A DNA stretch of 37,524 bases, from assembly GCF_004341365.1 (NCBI RefSeq), contig NZ_SLXH01000031.1, positions 1 to 37,524 of the forward strand. Reading direction: 5' to 3'. Shown piece after piece: positions 15,144-22,105 of the stretch (positions are counted from its first letter, which is position 1; each line of letters opens with the position of its first letter). The DNA is from Simplicispira metamorpha (GTDB lineage: Bacteria > Pseudomonadota > Gammaproteobacteria > Burkholderiales > Burkholderiaceae_C). The notes below the pieces were generated by a model, which saw nothing but the letters and a program-made list of their open reading frames with translations, ran no database searches and was not told the DNA's origin. The position numbers and the translations under genes are program-made.

Positions 15144-17159
15144 ATGCCCATTGCGCCCCTCTTTTCTCGCTGGCTGCCACGCCTGTGGCGGCGCTGGTTG
15201 TTGGCTGCCATTTTGCTGGCCCTGTTGCTGCTGGTGGGCGCGCGCGTGTGGCAGGCCTACCAGCAGCGGGTGGAAACCTACCGCCACCAGGTCGAGACGG
15301 CGCTGCGGGCCGTCAGCCAACTGCAGGCCGCCAACATTGCCGACTGGCGGGTGCGCCACCTGGGCGATGCCGCCGACCTCACCAACGACCCCCTGCTGAT
15401 GGATGCCGTGGCCCACTGGGCGGCCGCCCCCACCCCGGAGCAGACCAGCATCTTGCAAGAGCGCTTGCGCAGTCTGGAAGAAAACCTGCGCTACACCGCC
15501 GCTTTCTTTGTCGATACCCGGGGTGTGGTGCGGCTGGACTCGGCCAGCCAGGCCCGCGCGCCAGAGCCCGGCGCGCCGCAGCGTACCCTGGACCCGCCAG
15601 AAACCCAGGCCCTGCGCCGCGCCCTGGACTCGGCCCAGCCCGTGGGCGTGGAGCTGCACCGCAGCGCGGCGTTTGCGTTCCCGTTCTTTGGCGTGCTGGC
15701 CCCGATCTATGGCCCCGACAACGGGCCGCTGGGCGCCATCTGGTTGGTACTGCACGCCCAGGCCCGCCTGGCGCCCCTGCTGGAAACGCTGCCCAACAGC
15801 AACCGGTCGGCTGAATCGCTGCTGGTGCGCCGCGAAGGCCCTTGGGTGCAGTACCTGATCCCGCCGCGCCTGGGCGATGCCGCACCCCAGGACATGCGCC
15901 AAATCATGGACGACGCGCCCCTGGACGTGGCCGTGCAGGCGGCCCACGGCGAGCGCGGCATCCTGCACGGTGTGGACTACCGGGGCAGACCCGTGCTGGC
16001 CTTTGCCAGCACCGTGCGCGATACGCCCTGGATTCTGGTGGCCAAGGTGGATCAGGACGAAGCCCTGGCCCAGGCCCAGCGCAACGAATGGATGGGCATG
16101 GCGCTGCTGGCCAGCCTGCTGCTGCTGCTGGGCGGCAGCGCCTTTGCGGGCTGGCAATGGCAGGCCCGGCGGCGCGAGCAGGCGCTGAGAAACGAGCTGC
16201 AATACAGCCTGCACTGGCTCGACAGCGCGCAAAAAGCGGCCCGCGTGGGCTACTTTGCCTACTACGCCCGCAGCGAAGAGTTTTTCATGTCCAGCATGGC
16301 CAGCGCCATCTTCGGTCTGCCGCCGCAAGAGCGCATGACGTTGCGGCAGTGGGTGGCCATGCTGCACCCCGAAAACCGTGCCGAAGTGATGCAGGTTCAC
16401 CGGCAAGCCTTGCAGCAGTGCAGCCCGCTGCACACGCAGTACCGTATTGTGCGCACCTGCGATCAGCAAGAGCGCTGGGTGCAGGTGTGGGGCGAGTACG
16501 CCATGGACCCGCAGCAAAACACCCTGCGCATGACCGGCACGGTGCAAGACATCACCGAGCGGCGCCAGTCCGAAGAGCAGCTCGACCGCTACCGCCACAC
16601 GCTGGAAGAGCAGGTGCGCCTGGACCCCCTGACCCAGCTGGCCAACCGCCGCGCGCTGGACGAAGCGCTGCCGCTGGCCTGGGCCCAGGCCCAGCAGCGC
16701 CGCCGCCCGCTGGCCCTGTTGATGATCGACATCGACCACTTCAAGGCCTACAACGACCACTACGGCCACGTGGGCGGCGACCACTGCCTGCAACAGGTGG
16801 CCGCCGCCCTGGCCACGGCCACGCAGCGCCAGGGCGAATTGGTGGCCCGCTACGGCGGCGAGGAGTTTGCCGTGCTGCTGCCCGACGCCGACAGCGCCCA
16901 GGCCCGGGTCACTGCGCAGCGCCTGTGCGCCACCGTGCGCGCGCTGGCGCTGGAGCACCTGACCAGCCCGGTGCGCCACTGCGTCACCATCAGCGTGGGC
17001 GCCACCTGCCTGTACCCGGAAAACAGCGCCCCAGCGCAAGGCATTGCCCTGCTGTTTGAGCAGGCCGATGCCGCCTTGTACCAAGCCAAGAACACGGGCC
17101 GTGACCGCGCCGTGCTCTGGGCCGAGCAGCCGCAGGACGCCACAGCCCCTGGGCCGTAA
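15144..17159 (+). CDS. Membrane diguanylate cyclase with periplasmic sensor, PAS and GGDEF domains
   Basis: A 671-residue inner-membrane enzyme expected to make cyclic di-GMP from two GTP. A first helix (about 14-33), a large periplasmic sensor of the double-CACHE kind (about 35-312, with LRYTAAFFVDTRGVVRLDSAS), and a second helix (about 317-339, MGMALLASLLLLLGG) precede a cytoplasmic PAS domain (about 360-480, ending GTVQDITERR) and a GGDEF domain (about 505-660). The active site is GGEEF (571-575) with DPLTQLANRRAL and DIDHFKAYNDHYGH. At the inhibitory I-site the usual RxxD is R562-Q-G-E565, so feedback inhibition may be weaker. The start at ATG 15144 (MPIAPLFSRW) gives a normal first helix. 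It diverges from the binding protein gene and may sense a related ligand; this is conjecture. Confidence 0.9.
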   Translation: MPIAPLFSRWLPRLWRRWLLAAILLALLLLVGARVWQAYQQRVETYRHQVETALRAVSQLQAANIADWRVRHLGDAADLTNDPLLMDAVAHWAAAPTPEQTSILQERLRSLEENLRYTAAFFVDTRGVVRLDSASQARAPEPGAPQRTLDPPETQALRRALDSAQPVGVELHRSAAFAFPFFGVLAPIYGPDNGPLGAIWLVLHAQARLAPLLETLPNSNRSAESLLVRREGPWVQYLIPPRLGDAAPQDMRQIMDDAPLDVAVQAAHGERGILHGVDYRGRPVLAFASTVRDTPWILVAKVDQDEALAQAQRNEWMGMALLASLLLLLGGSAFAGWQWQARRREQALRNELQYSLHWLDSAQKAARVGYFAYYARSEEFFMSSMASAIFGLPPQERMTLRQWVAMLHPENRAEVMQVHRQALQQCSPLHTQYRIVRTCDQQERWVQVWGEYAMDPQQNTLRMTGTVQDITERRQSEEQLDRYRHTLEEQVRLDPLTQLANRRALDEALPLAWAQAQQRRRPLALLMIDIDHFKAYNDHYGHVGGDHCLQQVAAALATATQRQGELVARYGGEEFAVLLPDADSAQARVTAQRLCATVRALALEHLTSPVRHCVTISVGATCLYPENSAPAQGIALLFEQADAALYQAKNTGRDRAVLWAEQPQDATAPGP

Positions 17160-17171
17160 TTGGCTGCGGAT

Positions 17172-17240
17172 TTATAGGGTAAAAACAGGCTGAAAGCCGC
17201 GCTGATAAAGCGCAAGCAGCTATCAAATCAAGCGCTTTTG
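17172..17240 (-). repeat. Comamonadaceae-type intergenic repeat, copy 6
   Basis: GGTAAAAACAGGCTGAAAGC (17179-17198) and AGCGCAAGCAGCTATCAAAT (17209-17228) match copy 5 closely. It lies between convergent cyclase and acyltransferase genes. Confidence 0.72.
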
Positions 17241-17266
17241 CGGCGCGCTGCCAACGCCGCTTGCGC

Positions 17267-18136
17267 TCAGGCGCGGCCCGCGCTGCGCTGGGCCAGCACC
17301 TGCGCGATGGCGCGGTCTTTGTCTTGCCAGACGCCATCGAGCCAGTCTTGCAGCAGTGCGCGCTGTTTGGCGTTGGCCTTGAGCAGCTCGGGCGGAATGG
17401 GGCGCTCTTGCACCAGCACCACCACATCGCCCAGGCGTCCGCACAGCGCATCGACAAAAGTGGGCACCTTGTCGGGGTACACGATGGTCACATCGACCAG
17501 GCCGTGGAACAGCTCGCCCATGGTGCCCAGGGCCATCGCCATGCCGCCCGCCTTGGGTTGCAGCAGGTGCTGGTAGGGCGACTGCTGGCTGGCGTGCTTG
17601 GCGGCGGTGAAGCGTGTGCCCTCAGCAAAGCTGGTCACCGAAGTGGGCAGCAGGCGAAATTTCTCGCAGGCGGCGCGCGCATCGCGCAGGTCTTTGCGGG
17701 CGCTGCCACCGCCGCCGCCCCGGCGCATGAACGGAAAGTCCAGCGCCCACCAGGCCAGGCCCAGCACGGGCACATAAATCAGCTCTTTTTTCAGGAAGAA
17801 CTTGAGCATGGGAATGCGCTGATTCAGCACGCGCTGCACCACCACAATGTCCACCCAGCTTTGGTGGTTGCAGGTGACCAGGTACCAGCCGTCGCGGCGC
17901 AGGCCCTCCAGGCCCGACACCTGCCAGCGGCCACGGTTGACGGCGCCCAGCCAGAAGCTGTTGATGGCAATCCAGCCCTCGGGAATCTTGTTGAGCACGC
18001 GGTCGGTCAGGCGGCGCACCGGCGTGAACGGCAGCAGCAGCTTGATCAGCGCGAACGGCACCATCAGGGCGCACAGGGACAGGGTGTTGAGCACCAGCAC
18101 CAGCGTGGCAAAACAGAACTTCAGTGCAGCAAGCAT
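17267..18136 (-). CDS. Acyltransferase of the PlsC family (YihG-like)
   Basis: A 289-residue membrane-bound lysophospholipid acyltransferase. An N-terminal hydrophobic region (about 8-36) is followed by the acyltransferase domain with the catalytic NHQSWVD (H91, D96) and SFAEGTRF (E172-G-T-R). WWALDFPFMRR and GGMAMALGTM fit the YihG/LpxL-unrelated PlsC subgroup that keeps an acyltransferase in E. coli (yihG). Its likely reaction is acylation of 1-acyl-glycerol-3-phosphate or a related lysolipid. A Gly-rich loop (RRGGGGGSARK, 139-148) is unusual. The gene stands alone between two repeat copies. A second PlsC-type gene lies at the right end of the window. Confidence 0.87.
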   Translation of the reverse strand: MLAALKFCFATLVLVLNTLSLCALMVPFALIKLLLPFTPVRRLTDRVLNKIPEGWIAINSFWLGAVNRGRWQVSGLEGLRRDGWYLVTCNHQSWVDIVVVQRVLNQRIPMLKFFLKKELIYVPVLGLAWWALDFPFMRRGGGGGSARKDLRDARAACEKFRLLPTSVTSFAEGTRFTAAKHASQQSPYQHLLQPKAGGMAMALGTMGELFHGLVDVTIVYPDKVPTFVDALCGRLGDVVVLVQERPIPPELLKANAKQRALLQDWLDGVWQDKDRAIAQVLAQRSAGRA

Positions 18137-18181
18137 GGGCAGTCAGGGCGGCAAAAGGAAAGCCGCCAGGGTGGTGGCGGT

Positions 18182-18246
18182 ATTTTTAGTGTTTTTGGCC
18201 GCTAGCGCTTTACTGGCGGGCGCAAGCAGCTATCAATTTGCGAGTG
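18182..18246 (-). repeat. Comamonadaceae-type intergenic repeat, copy 7
   Basis: GGCCGCTAGCGCTTTACTGG (18198-18217) and GCGCAAGCAGCTATCAATTT (18220-18239) match the repeat family. The right end runs into hemL and supplies its TGA stop codon (18235-18233 on the minus strand). Confidence 0.7.
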
Positions 18247-19543
18247 ATTTGAACACGTCGCGGGCGATGGAGATGGTCTCGGCAATGTCTTGCGGCGTGT
18301 GCGCTGCGCTGACAAAACCGGCCTCGTACAGCGCCGGGGCAATGTACACGCCGCGATCGAGCAGGCCGTGGAACAGCCGGTTGAAGCGCGCGCCGTCGCT
18401 TTGCATGACAGTGGCGTAGTTCTGCGGCAGCGTGGGCAGCAGGAAAAAGCCGAACATGCCACCCTCGCAGTCGGCGCTGAAGGGCACGCCCTCGGCAGCG
18501 GCAGCGGCCACCAGGCCATCGACCAGGGTGCGGGTGCTGGCCGACAGGGCCTCGAAGAAACCGGGCTGGCGGATCTCGCGCAGCGTGGCCAGCCCGCAGG
18601 CCGTGGCCACGGGGTTGCCGCTCAGCGTGCCCGCCTGGTAGACGCTGCCCAGTGGCGCCATGTGCTCCATCACCGCGCGCTTGCCGCCAAAGGCCGCCAG
18701 CGGCATCCCACCGCCAATGACCTTGCCCATGACCGTGATGTCCGGCTCAAAGCCCGGAATGTCGCGCGCATACACGCTTTGCGCGCCGCCCAGCGCCACG
18801 CGAAAGCCGTTCATGACCTCATCGAACACGAACAGCGCGCCGTGCTGCGTACACAGCTCGCGGCAGCGCTTGACGAAGGGCACGCTGGCGCGCACAAAGT
18901 TCATGTTGCCCGCGATGGGCTCGATCATCACGCAGGCAATGTCGGCACCGTGCAGCGCAAAGGCTTCTTCGAGCTGCTGCACGTTGTTGTATTCCAGCAC
19001 CACCGTGTGCTGCACCACTTCGGCGGGCACACCGGCGCTGGTGGCGTTGCCAAACGTGGCCAGGCCCGAGCCGGCCTTGACCAGCAGCGCGTCGGCGTGG
19101 CCGTGGTAGCAGCCCTCGAACTTGACGATCTTGTTGCGTCCGGTGGCGCCGCGCGCCAGGCGGATGGCGCTCATGCCCGCCTCGGTGCCCGAGCTGACCA
19201 GGCGCACCATTTCGATGGACGGCACCAGGTCGATGATGGCCTCGGCCAGCTCGACCTCGCGCTCGGTGGGGGCACCGAACGAGAAGCCCTCCAGCGCCGC
19301 CTTTTGCACCGCTTCGAGCACGGCGGGGTGGCCGTGGCCCAGAATCATCGGCCCCCAGGAGCCGATGTAGTCGATGAAGCGCTGGCCGTTGGCATCCCAC
19401 ATATAGGCACCTTGCGCGCGCTCAATGAAGCGCGGCGTGCCGCCCACGGCCTTGAAGGCGCGCACGGGCGAGTTGACGCCGCCGGGAATGACGGCCTTGG
19501 CGCGTTCGAACAGGGGGAGGTTGCGGTCAGTGCTGGGTGTCAT
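18233..19543 (-). CDS. hemL: Glutamate-1-semialdehyde 2,1-aminomutase
   Basis: A 436-residue PLP enzyme that converts glutamate-1-semialdehyde to 5-aminolevulinate for heme synthesis. Typical features are [17 protein letters not shown] near the start, [15 protein letters not shown] (118-132), the PLP-pocket [10 protein letters not shown] (241-250) and the Schiff-base Lys274 in [19 protein letters not shown]. Length and end (VFKSLAN) are normal. I use ATG 19543 ([15 protein letters not shown]), which overlaps the end of the thiD-like gene by 17 bases, so translation is probably coupled and both share a promoter upstream of thiD. An upstream in-frame ATG at 19615 would extend far into thiD and is less likely. 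The stop codon lies in intergenic repeat copy 7. Confidence 0.95.
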   Translation of the reverse strand: MTPSTDRNLPLFERAKAVIPGGVNSPVRAFKAVGGTPRFIERAQGAYMWDANGQRFIDYIGSWGPMILGHGHPAVLEAVQKAALEGFSFGAPTEREVELAEAIIDLVPSIEMVRLVSSGTEAGMSAIRLARGATGRNKIVKFEGCYHGHADALLVKAGSGLATFGNATSAGVPAEVVQHTVVLEYNNVQQLEEAFALHGADIACVMIEPIAGNMNFVRASVPFVKRCRELCTQHGALFVFDEVMNGFRVALGGAQSVYARDIPGFEPDITVMGKVIGGGMPLAAFGGKRAVMEHMAPLGSVYQAGTLSGNPVATACGLATLREIRQPGFFEALSASTRTLVDGLVAAAAAEGVPFSADCEGGMFGFFLLPTLPQNYATVMQSDGARFNRLFHGLLDRGVYIAPALYEAGFVSAAHTPQDIAETISIARDVFKSLAN

Positions 19544-20465
19544 GGGGAGGGAGGACAAAGCCGTCGATGGACGGCACATCGGTGGTGTCGCCTTCGGGCG
19601 AGGGCTCGTCCGCATCGTCGGGCGCAGCCCAGAACATGCGGTCGGGAATGAGGTGGCCCATGCCAGGGCGGAAACCGTTTTCCAGGGTGTGGTCGAGGTA
19701 GCCCAGGGCCTCGGCGCAGGCCTCGCCCAGATCGCTGCCGCAGGCCAGCAGCGCGGTCAGGGCGGCTGACAGGGTCTCGCCCGCGCCGGTGAATACGCCA
19801 TCGAACAGCTCGAAGCGGCCGCTGCCCAGCACGGCCTCGGGCGAGGCCAGGACGTTTTCCACAAACTGCTCAGGCAGCGGGATGCCGGTGACCAGGGTGT
19901 AGGGCGTGCCTTTTTGTGCAGCGGCGGCGGCAATGTCGCGGGCGCTGGGACTGCGCTCGTGGTTCCAGTCAGGGAGCAGCCAGCGCCACAGGGTGCTGTG
20001 GTTTCCAACCAACACAGTGGTTTGCGGCAAAAGCAGCTCGGCAAAGGCGTCCAGGTACTGGTCAATCAGATCCTCTTGCCACCACGACAGGTTAGGCATG
20101 TAGCTGATGACGGGTAGCTCGGGGTAATCGGTGGTCAGCTCGGCAATGGCACTGATGTTTTCGGGGGTGCCGACAAAGCCCACTTTGATGATTTGCACCG
20201 GCAGGTCTTCCAGCGCGGTACGGGCTTGCTCTGTAACAGCTTCGTCGTCAAAGCTGTAGTGGTCAAAGATGGCGCTGGTATCGCGCACATAAGCGCCCGT
20301 GACCACCGCGACCGGGTGTGCGCCCACAGAGGCCATGGTGGCGATGTCTGCCGTCAGGCCTCCAGCACCGCTGGGATCGCTGGCGTTGATCACCATGACG
20401 CAGGCGGGGTGCGTGGGTTGCACCGGTGGCGGTGCGTCGCTCTCTGGGTGGGAAGGTGGTGTCAT
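19527..20465 (-). CDS. thiD: Divergent ThiD-like (hydroxymethylpyrimidine kinase family) protein
   Basis: A 312-residue ribokinase-fold kinase. The start of the domain, [25 protein letters not shown] (27-50), is clearly of the ThiD family, which phosphorylates hydroxymethylpyrimidine in thiamine synthesis. Other expected signatures are changed: the DPVM loop is replaced by [11 protein letters not shown] (120-130), the TPN-EAE region by [11 protein letters not shown], and the catalytic GTGC by GAGE (227-230), with Glu where ThiD has Cys and ribokinases have Asp. It also has N-terminal and C-terminal tails beyond the usual 265 residues. True ThiD activity is therefore uncertain; it may phosphorylate a related compound. 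It is first in a two-gene unit with hemL (17-base overlap) and diverges from the rubredoxin gene. No TPP riboswitch is seen before it. Confidence 0.75.
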   Translation of the reverse strand: MTPPSHPESDAPPPVQPTHPACVMVINASDPSGAGGLTADIATMASVGAHPVAVVTGAYVRDTSAIFDHYSFDDEAVTEQARTALEDLPVQIIKVGFVGTPENISAIAELTTDYPELPVISYMPNLSWWQEDLIDQYLDAFAELLLPQTTVLVGNHSTLWRWLLPDWNHERSPSARDIAAAAAQKGTPYTLVTGIPLPEQFVENVLASPEAVLGSGRFELFDGVFTGAGETLSAALTALLACGSDLGEACAEALGYLDHTLENGFRPGMGHLIPDRMFWAAPDDADEPSPEGDTTDVPSIDGFVLPPHDTQH

Positions 20466-20520
20466 GAACCCGTTTCAGCAAGGGGTGGTGTAGAAACTGC
20501 AACCCGCAGAGGTGACTAGA

Positions 20521-20526
20521 TACAAT
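20521..20526 (+). promoter_or_regulatory. Probable -10 element for rubredoxin and pil genes
   Basis: TACAAT (20521-20526) lies 31 bases before the rubredoxin GTG. A weak -35 candidate (TGCAAC, 20498-20503) is 17 bases upstream. It could also drive the following pil-chp genes because no terminator is visible after rubredoxin. Confidence 0.45.
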
Positions 20527-20557
20527 CGTTGCATTCTACGTGAAGGCCCTTTAAGCT

Positions 20558-20731
20558 GTGACAGACCCTAAAACTTGGATGTGTTTGATTTGTGGATGGA
20601 TTTATGACGAAGCGGCGGGCTCGCCTGAACACGGCATAGCTCCCAATACCCCTTGGGCACAGGTTCCCATGAACTGGACTTGTCCCGAGTGTGGTGCCCG
20701 CAAAGAAGACTTCGAGATGGTTCAGATTTGA
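20558..20731 (+). CDS. Rubredoxin
   Basis: A 57-residue iron protein that transfers single electrons. Two Cys pairs bind the iron: C9-L-I-C12-G and C42-P-E-C45-G-A, with the conserved YDEAAGSPEHGI and aromatic residues (W14, Y16, W33, W40) of the rubredoxin core. The frame starts with GTG at 20558; AAGG at 20543-20546 is a modest ribosome binding site. A later ATG (M8) would start one residue before the first Cys and looks too short. The gene sits between the divergent thiD-like gene and pilG, with 46 bases to pilG, an order I recall from several Comamonadaceae. What it reduces here is not known. Confidence 0.93.
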   Translation: MTDPKTWMCLICGWIYDEAAGSPEHGIAPNTPWAQVPMNWTCPECGARKEDFEMVQI

Positions 20732-20777
20732 TGCGGCTTGGCTGCATTGCTTATTTTCCCATCGGGAGCAGTGACAA

Positions 20778-21176
20778 TTGACTACAAATGGCGCAACTTT
20801 CAAAGTGCTCGTGGTGGATGACAGTAATACCATCCGCCGCAGCGCAGAGATTTTTCTCAAGCAGGGCGGACACGAAGTGTTATTGGCCGACGATGGTTTT
20901 GATGCCTTGGCCAAAATCAATGATTACCACCCGCAGTTGATTTTTTGCGACATTCTGATGCCCAAACTCGATGGCTACCAGACGGTGGCCATCATCAAGC
21001 GAAACGCTCGTTTCTCGCACACCCCGGTAGTTATGCTTTCGTCCAAAGATGGCGTATTTGACAAAGCGCGCGGGCGCATGGTCGGCTGCCAAGAATATCT
21101 CACCAAACCTTTCACCAAAGACCAGCTGTTGCAGGCCGTGCAGCAGTTTGGTAATCCCGATCAAGGAGCGATGTAA
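20778..21176 (+). CDS. pilG: Twitching motility response regulator PilG
   Basis: A 132-residue stand-alone receiver (CheY-like) domain. The acidic pocket is D14-D15, the phosphorylation site D58 in FCDILMPKLDG, and the conserved Lys is K110 in YLTKPF. PilG takes phosphate from ChpA and promotes pilus extension. The frame begins with TTG (20778), after GGGAG at 20764-20768; no ATG is available before the first strand, so the rare start codon is required. The stop TAA overlaps the pilH ATG by one base. Base composition drops here: 20881-20940 is only 28 of 60 G+C. Confidence 0.93.
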   Translation: MTTNGATFKVLVVDDSNTIRRSAEIFLKQGGHEVLLADDGFDALAKINDYHPQLIFCDILMPKLDGYQTVAIIKRNARFSHTPVVMLSSKDGVFDKARGRMVGCQEYLTKPFTKDQLLQAVQQFGNPDQGAM

Positions 21177-21541
21177 TGCCCATCCATAAAGTACTGGTCG
21201 TTGACGATTCAAAAACCGAATTGATGTTTTTGAGCGATTTGCTGCACAAAAAAGGTATGCAGGTGCGCACCGCAGAAAATGCAGAAGAGGCTTTTCGGCG
21301 TTTGGCAGAAGAAAAGCCAGATTTGATCCTGATGGATGTGGTAATGCCAGGACAAAATGGTTTTCAATTGACCCGTGCTATTTCCCGCGATCCACAGTAT
21401 GCAGATGTGCCCATCATCATGTGCACCAGCAAAAATCAGGAAACTGACCGGGTATGGGGTATGCGCCAAGGCGCACGCGGGTACATCACTAAACCTGTGG
21501 ATCCGGTTGAGTTGCAAGCCAGAATTGACGCGTTGAACTGA
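21176..21541 (+). CDS. pilH: Twitching motility response regulator PilH
   Basis: A 121-residue single receiver domain and the second regulator of the Pil-Chp path; in Pseudomonas it acts as a phosphate sink or favours retraction. D10-D11 form the acidic pocket, D54 in LILMDVVMPGQNG accepts phosphate, and K106 lies in GYITKPVDP. ATG 21176 shares its A with the pilG stop codon, and AAGGAG (21163-21168) gives it a strong ribosome binding site, stronger than that of pilG. pilI follows after 16 bases. Confidence 0.94.
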   Translation: MPIHKVLVVDDSKTELMFLSDLLHKKGMQVRTAENAEEAFRRLAEEKPDLILMDVVMPGQNGFQLTRAISRDPQYADVPIIMCTSKNQETDRVWGMRQGARGYITKPVDPVELQARIDALN

Positions 21542-21557
21542 CGGTCCGGCGTCTTTT

Positions 21558-22085
21558 ATGGCTAACAGAGAAGCCCTCAGAGATCTCCAAGCCCGACTTG
21601 CCAACCGCTTGCAGGCAGCCAAAAGCGAGGCGCTTTCTGTGTCCTCCTGGCTGGCTGTGGAGGCTGGCGCAAAGTCGTATTTGTTGCCGCTGGGGCATTC
21701 CGGAGAGATATTCCCCTGGGGTGCCGTTCAACCTGTTCCGTATACCCAGAAGTGGTTTCTGGGTGTGGCCAACTTGCGCGGCGGGTTGTCTGGCGTGGTG
21801 GATCTTGCCGTGCTGCTGGGCGACTCTCCTGTGCGCACTGAGCAGAAACTTGCCGAAGCCAGCTTGCTGGCCCTCAATACGGCACTGGAAGTCAACGTCG
21901 CTTTGCTGGTCGATCGCCTGGCAGGTTTGCGCGGTGTGGATGCCTTTGTCTCATCCGAGCCGCCTGCGCCGGATGCGCCCTCTTTCTTTGGCTCGGTCTA
22001 CCTGGACGCCAGCGGTGCCCGCTGGCAGGAGCTGAACCTGCAGCTTCTGGCACAACATCCCACATTTTTAAGCATCAGCGCTTGA
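21558..22085 (+). CDS. pilI: CheW-like coupling protein PilI
   Basis: A 175-residue CheW-domain protein that should link the receptor PilJ to the kinase ChpA. The CheW fold is visible from about residue 29: [24 protein letters not shown], then [23 protein letters not shown] (about 66-88), which is the conserved G-x-x-N-x-R-G-x-x-x-x-V-x-D-L region. The last third ([15 protein letters not shown]) matches the second half of the fold. It is in the operon order pilG-pilH-pilI-pilJ. No strong ribosome binding site precedes ATG 21558. A 20-base gap separates it from pilJ. Confidence 0.91.
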   Translation: MANREALRDLQARLANRLQAAKSEALSVSSWLAVEAGAKSYLLPLGHSGEIFPWGAVQPVPYTQKWFLGVANLRGGLSGVVDLAVLLGDSPVRTEQKLAEASLLALNTALEVNVALLVDRLAGLRGVDAFVSSEPPAPDAPSFFGSVYLDASGARWQELNLQLLAQHPTFLSISA

Positions 22086-22105
22086 ATCTTTCTTTAAGGT
22101 TGCAC

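Noticed and set aside
14174-15814. Open frame of 546 codons on the plus strand across the binding protein and cyclase genes
   Set aside because: Antisense to one gene and out of frame in the other; both of those have strong family motifs.
20466-20557. TPP riboswitch before thiD
   Set aside because: The 92-base gap does not show the conserved CTGAGA or ACCTGA-type blocks on the minus strand.
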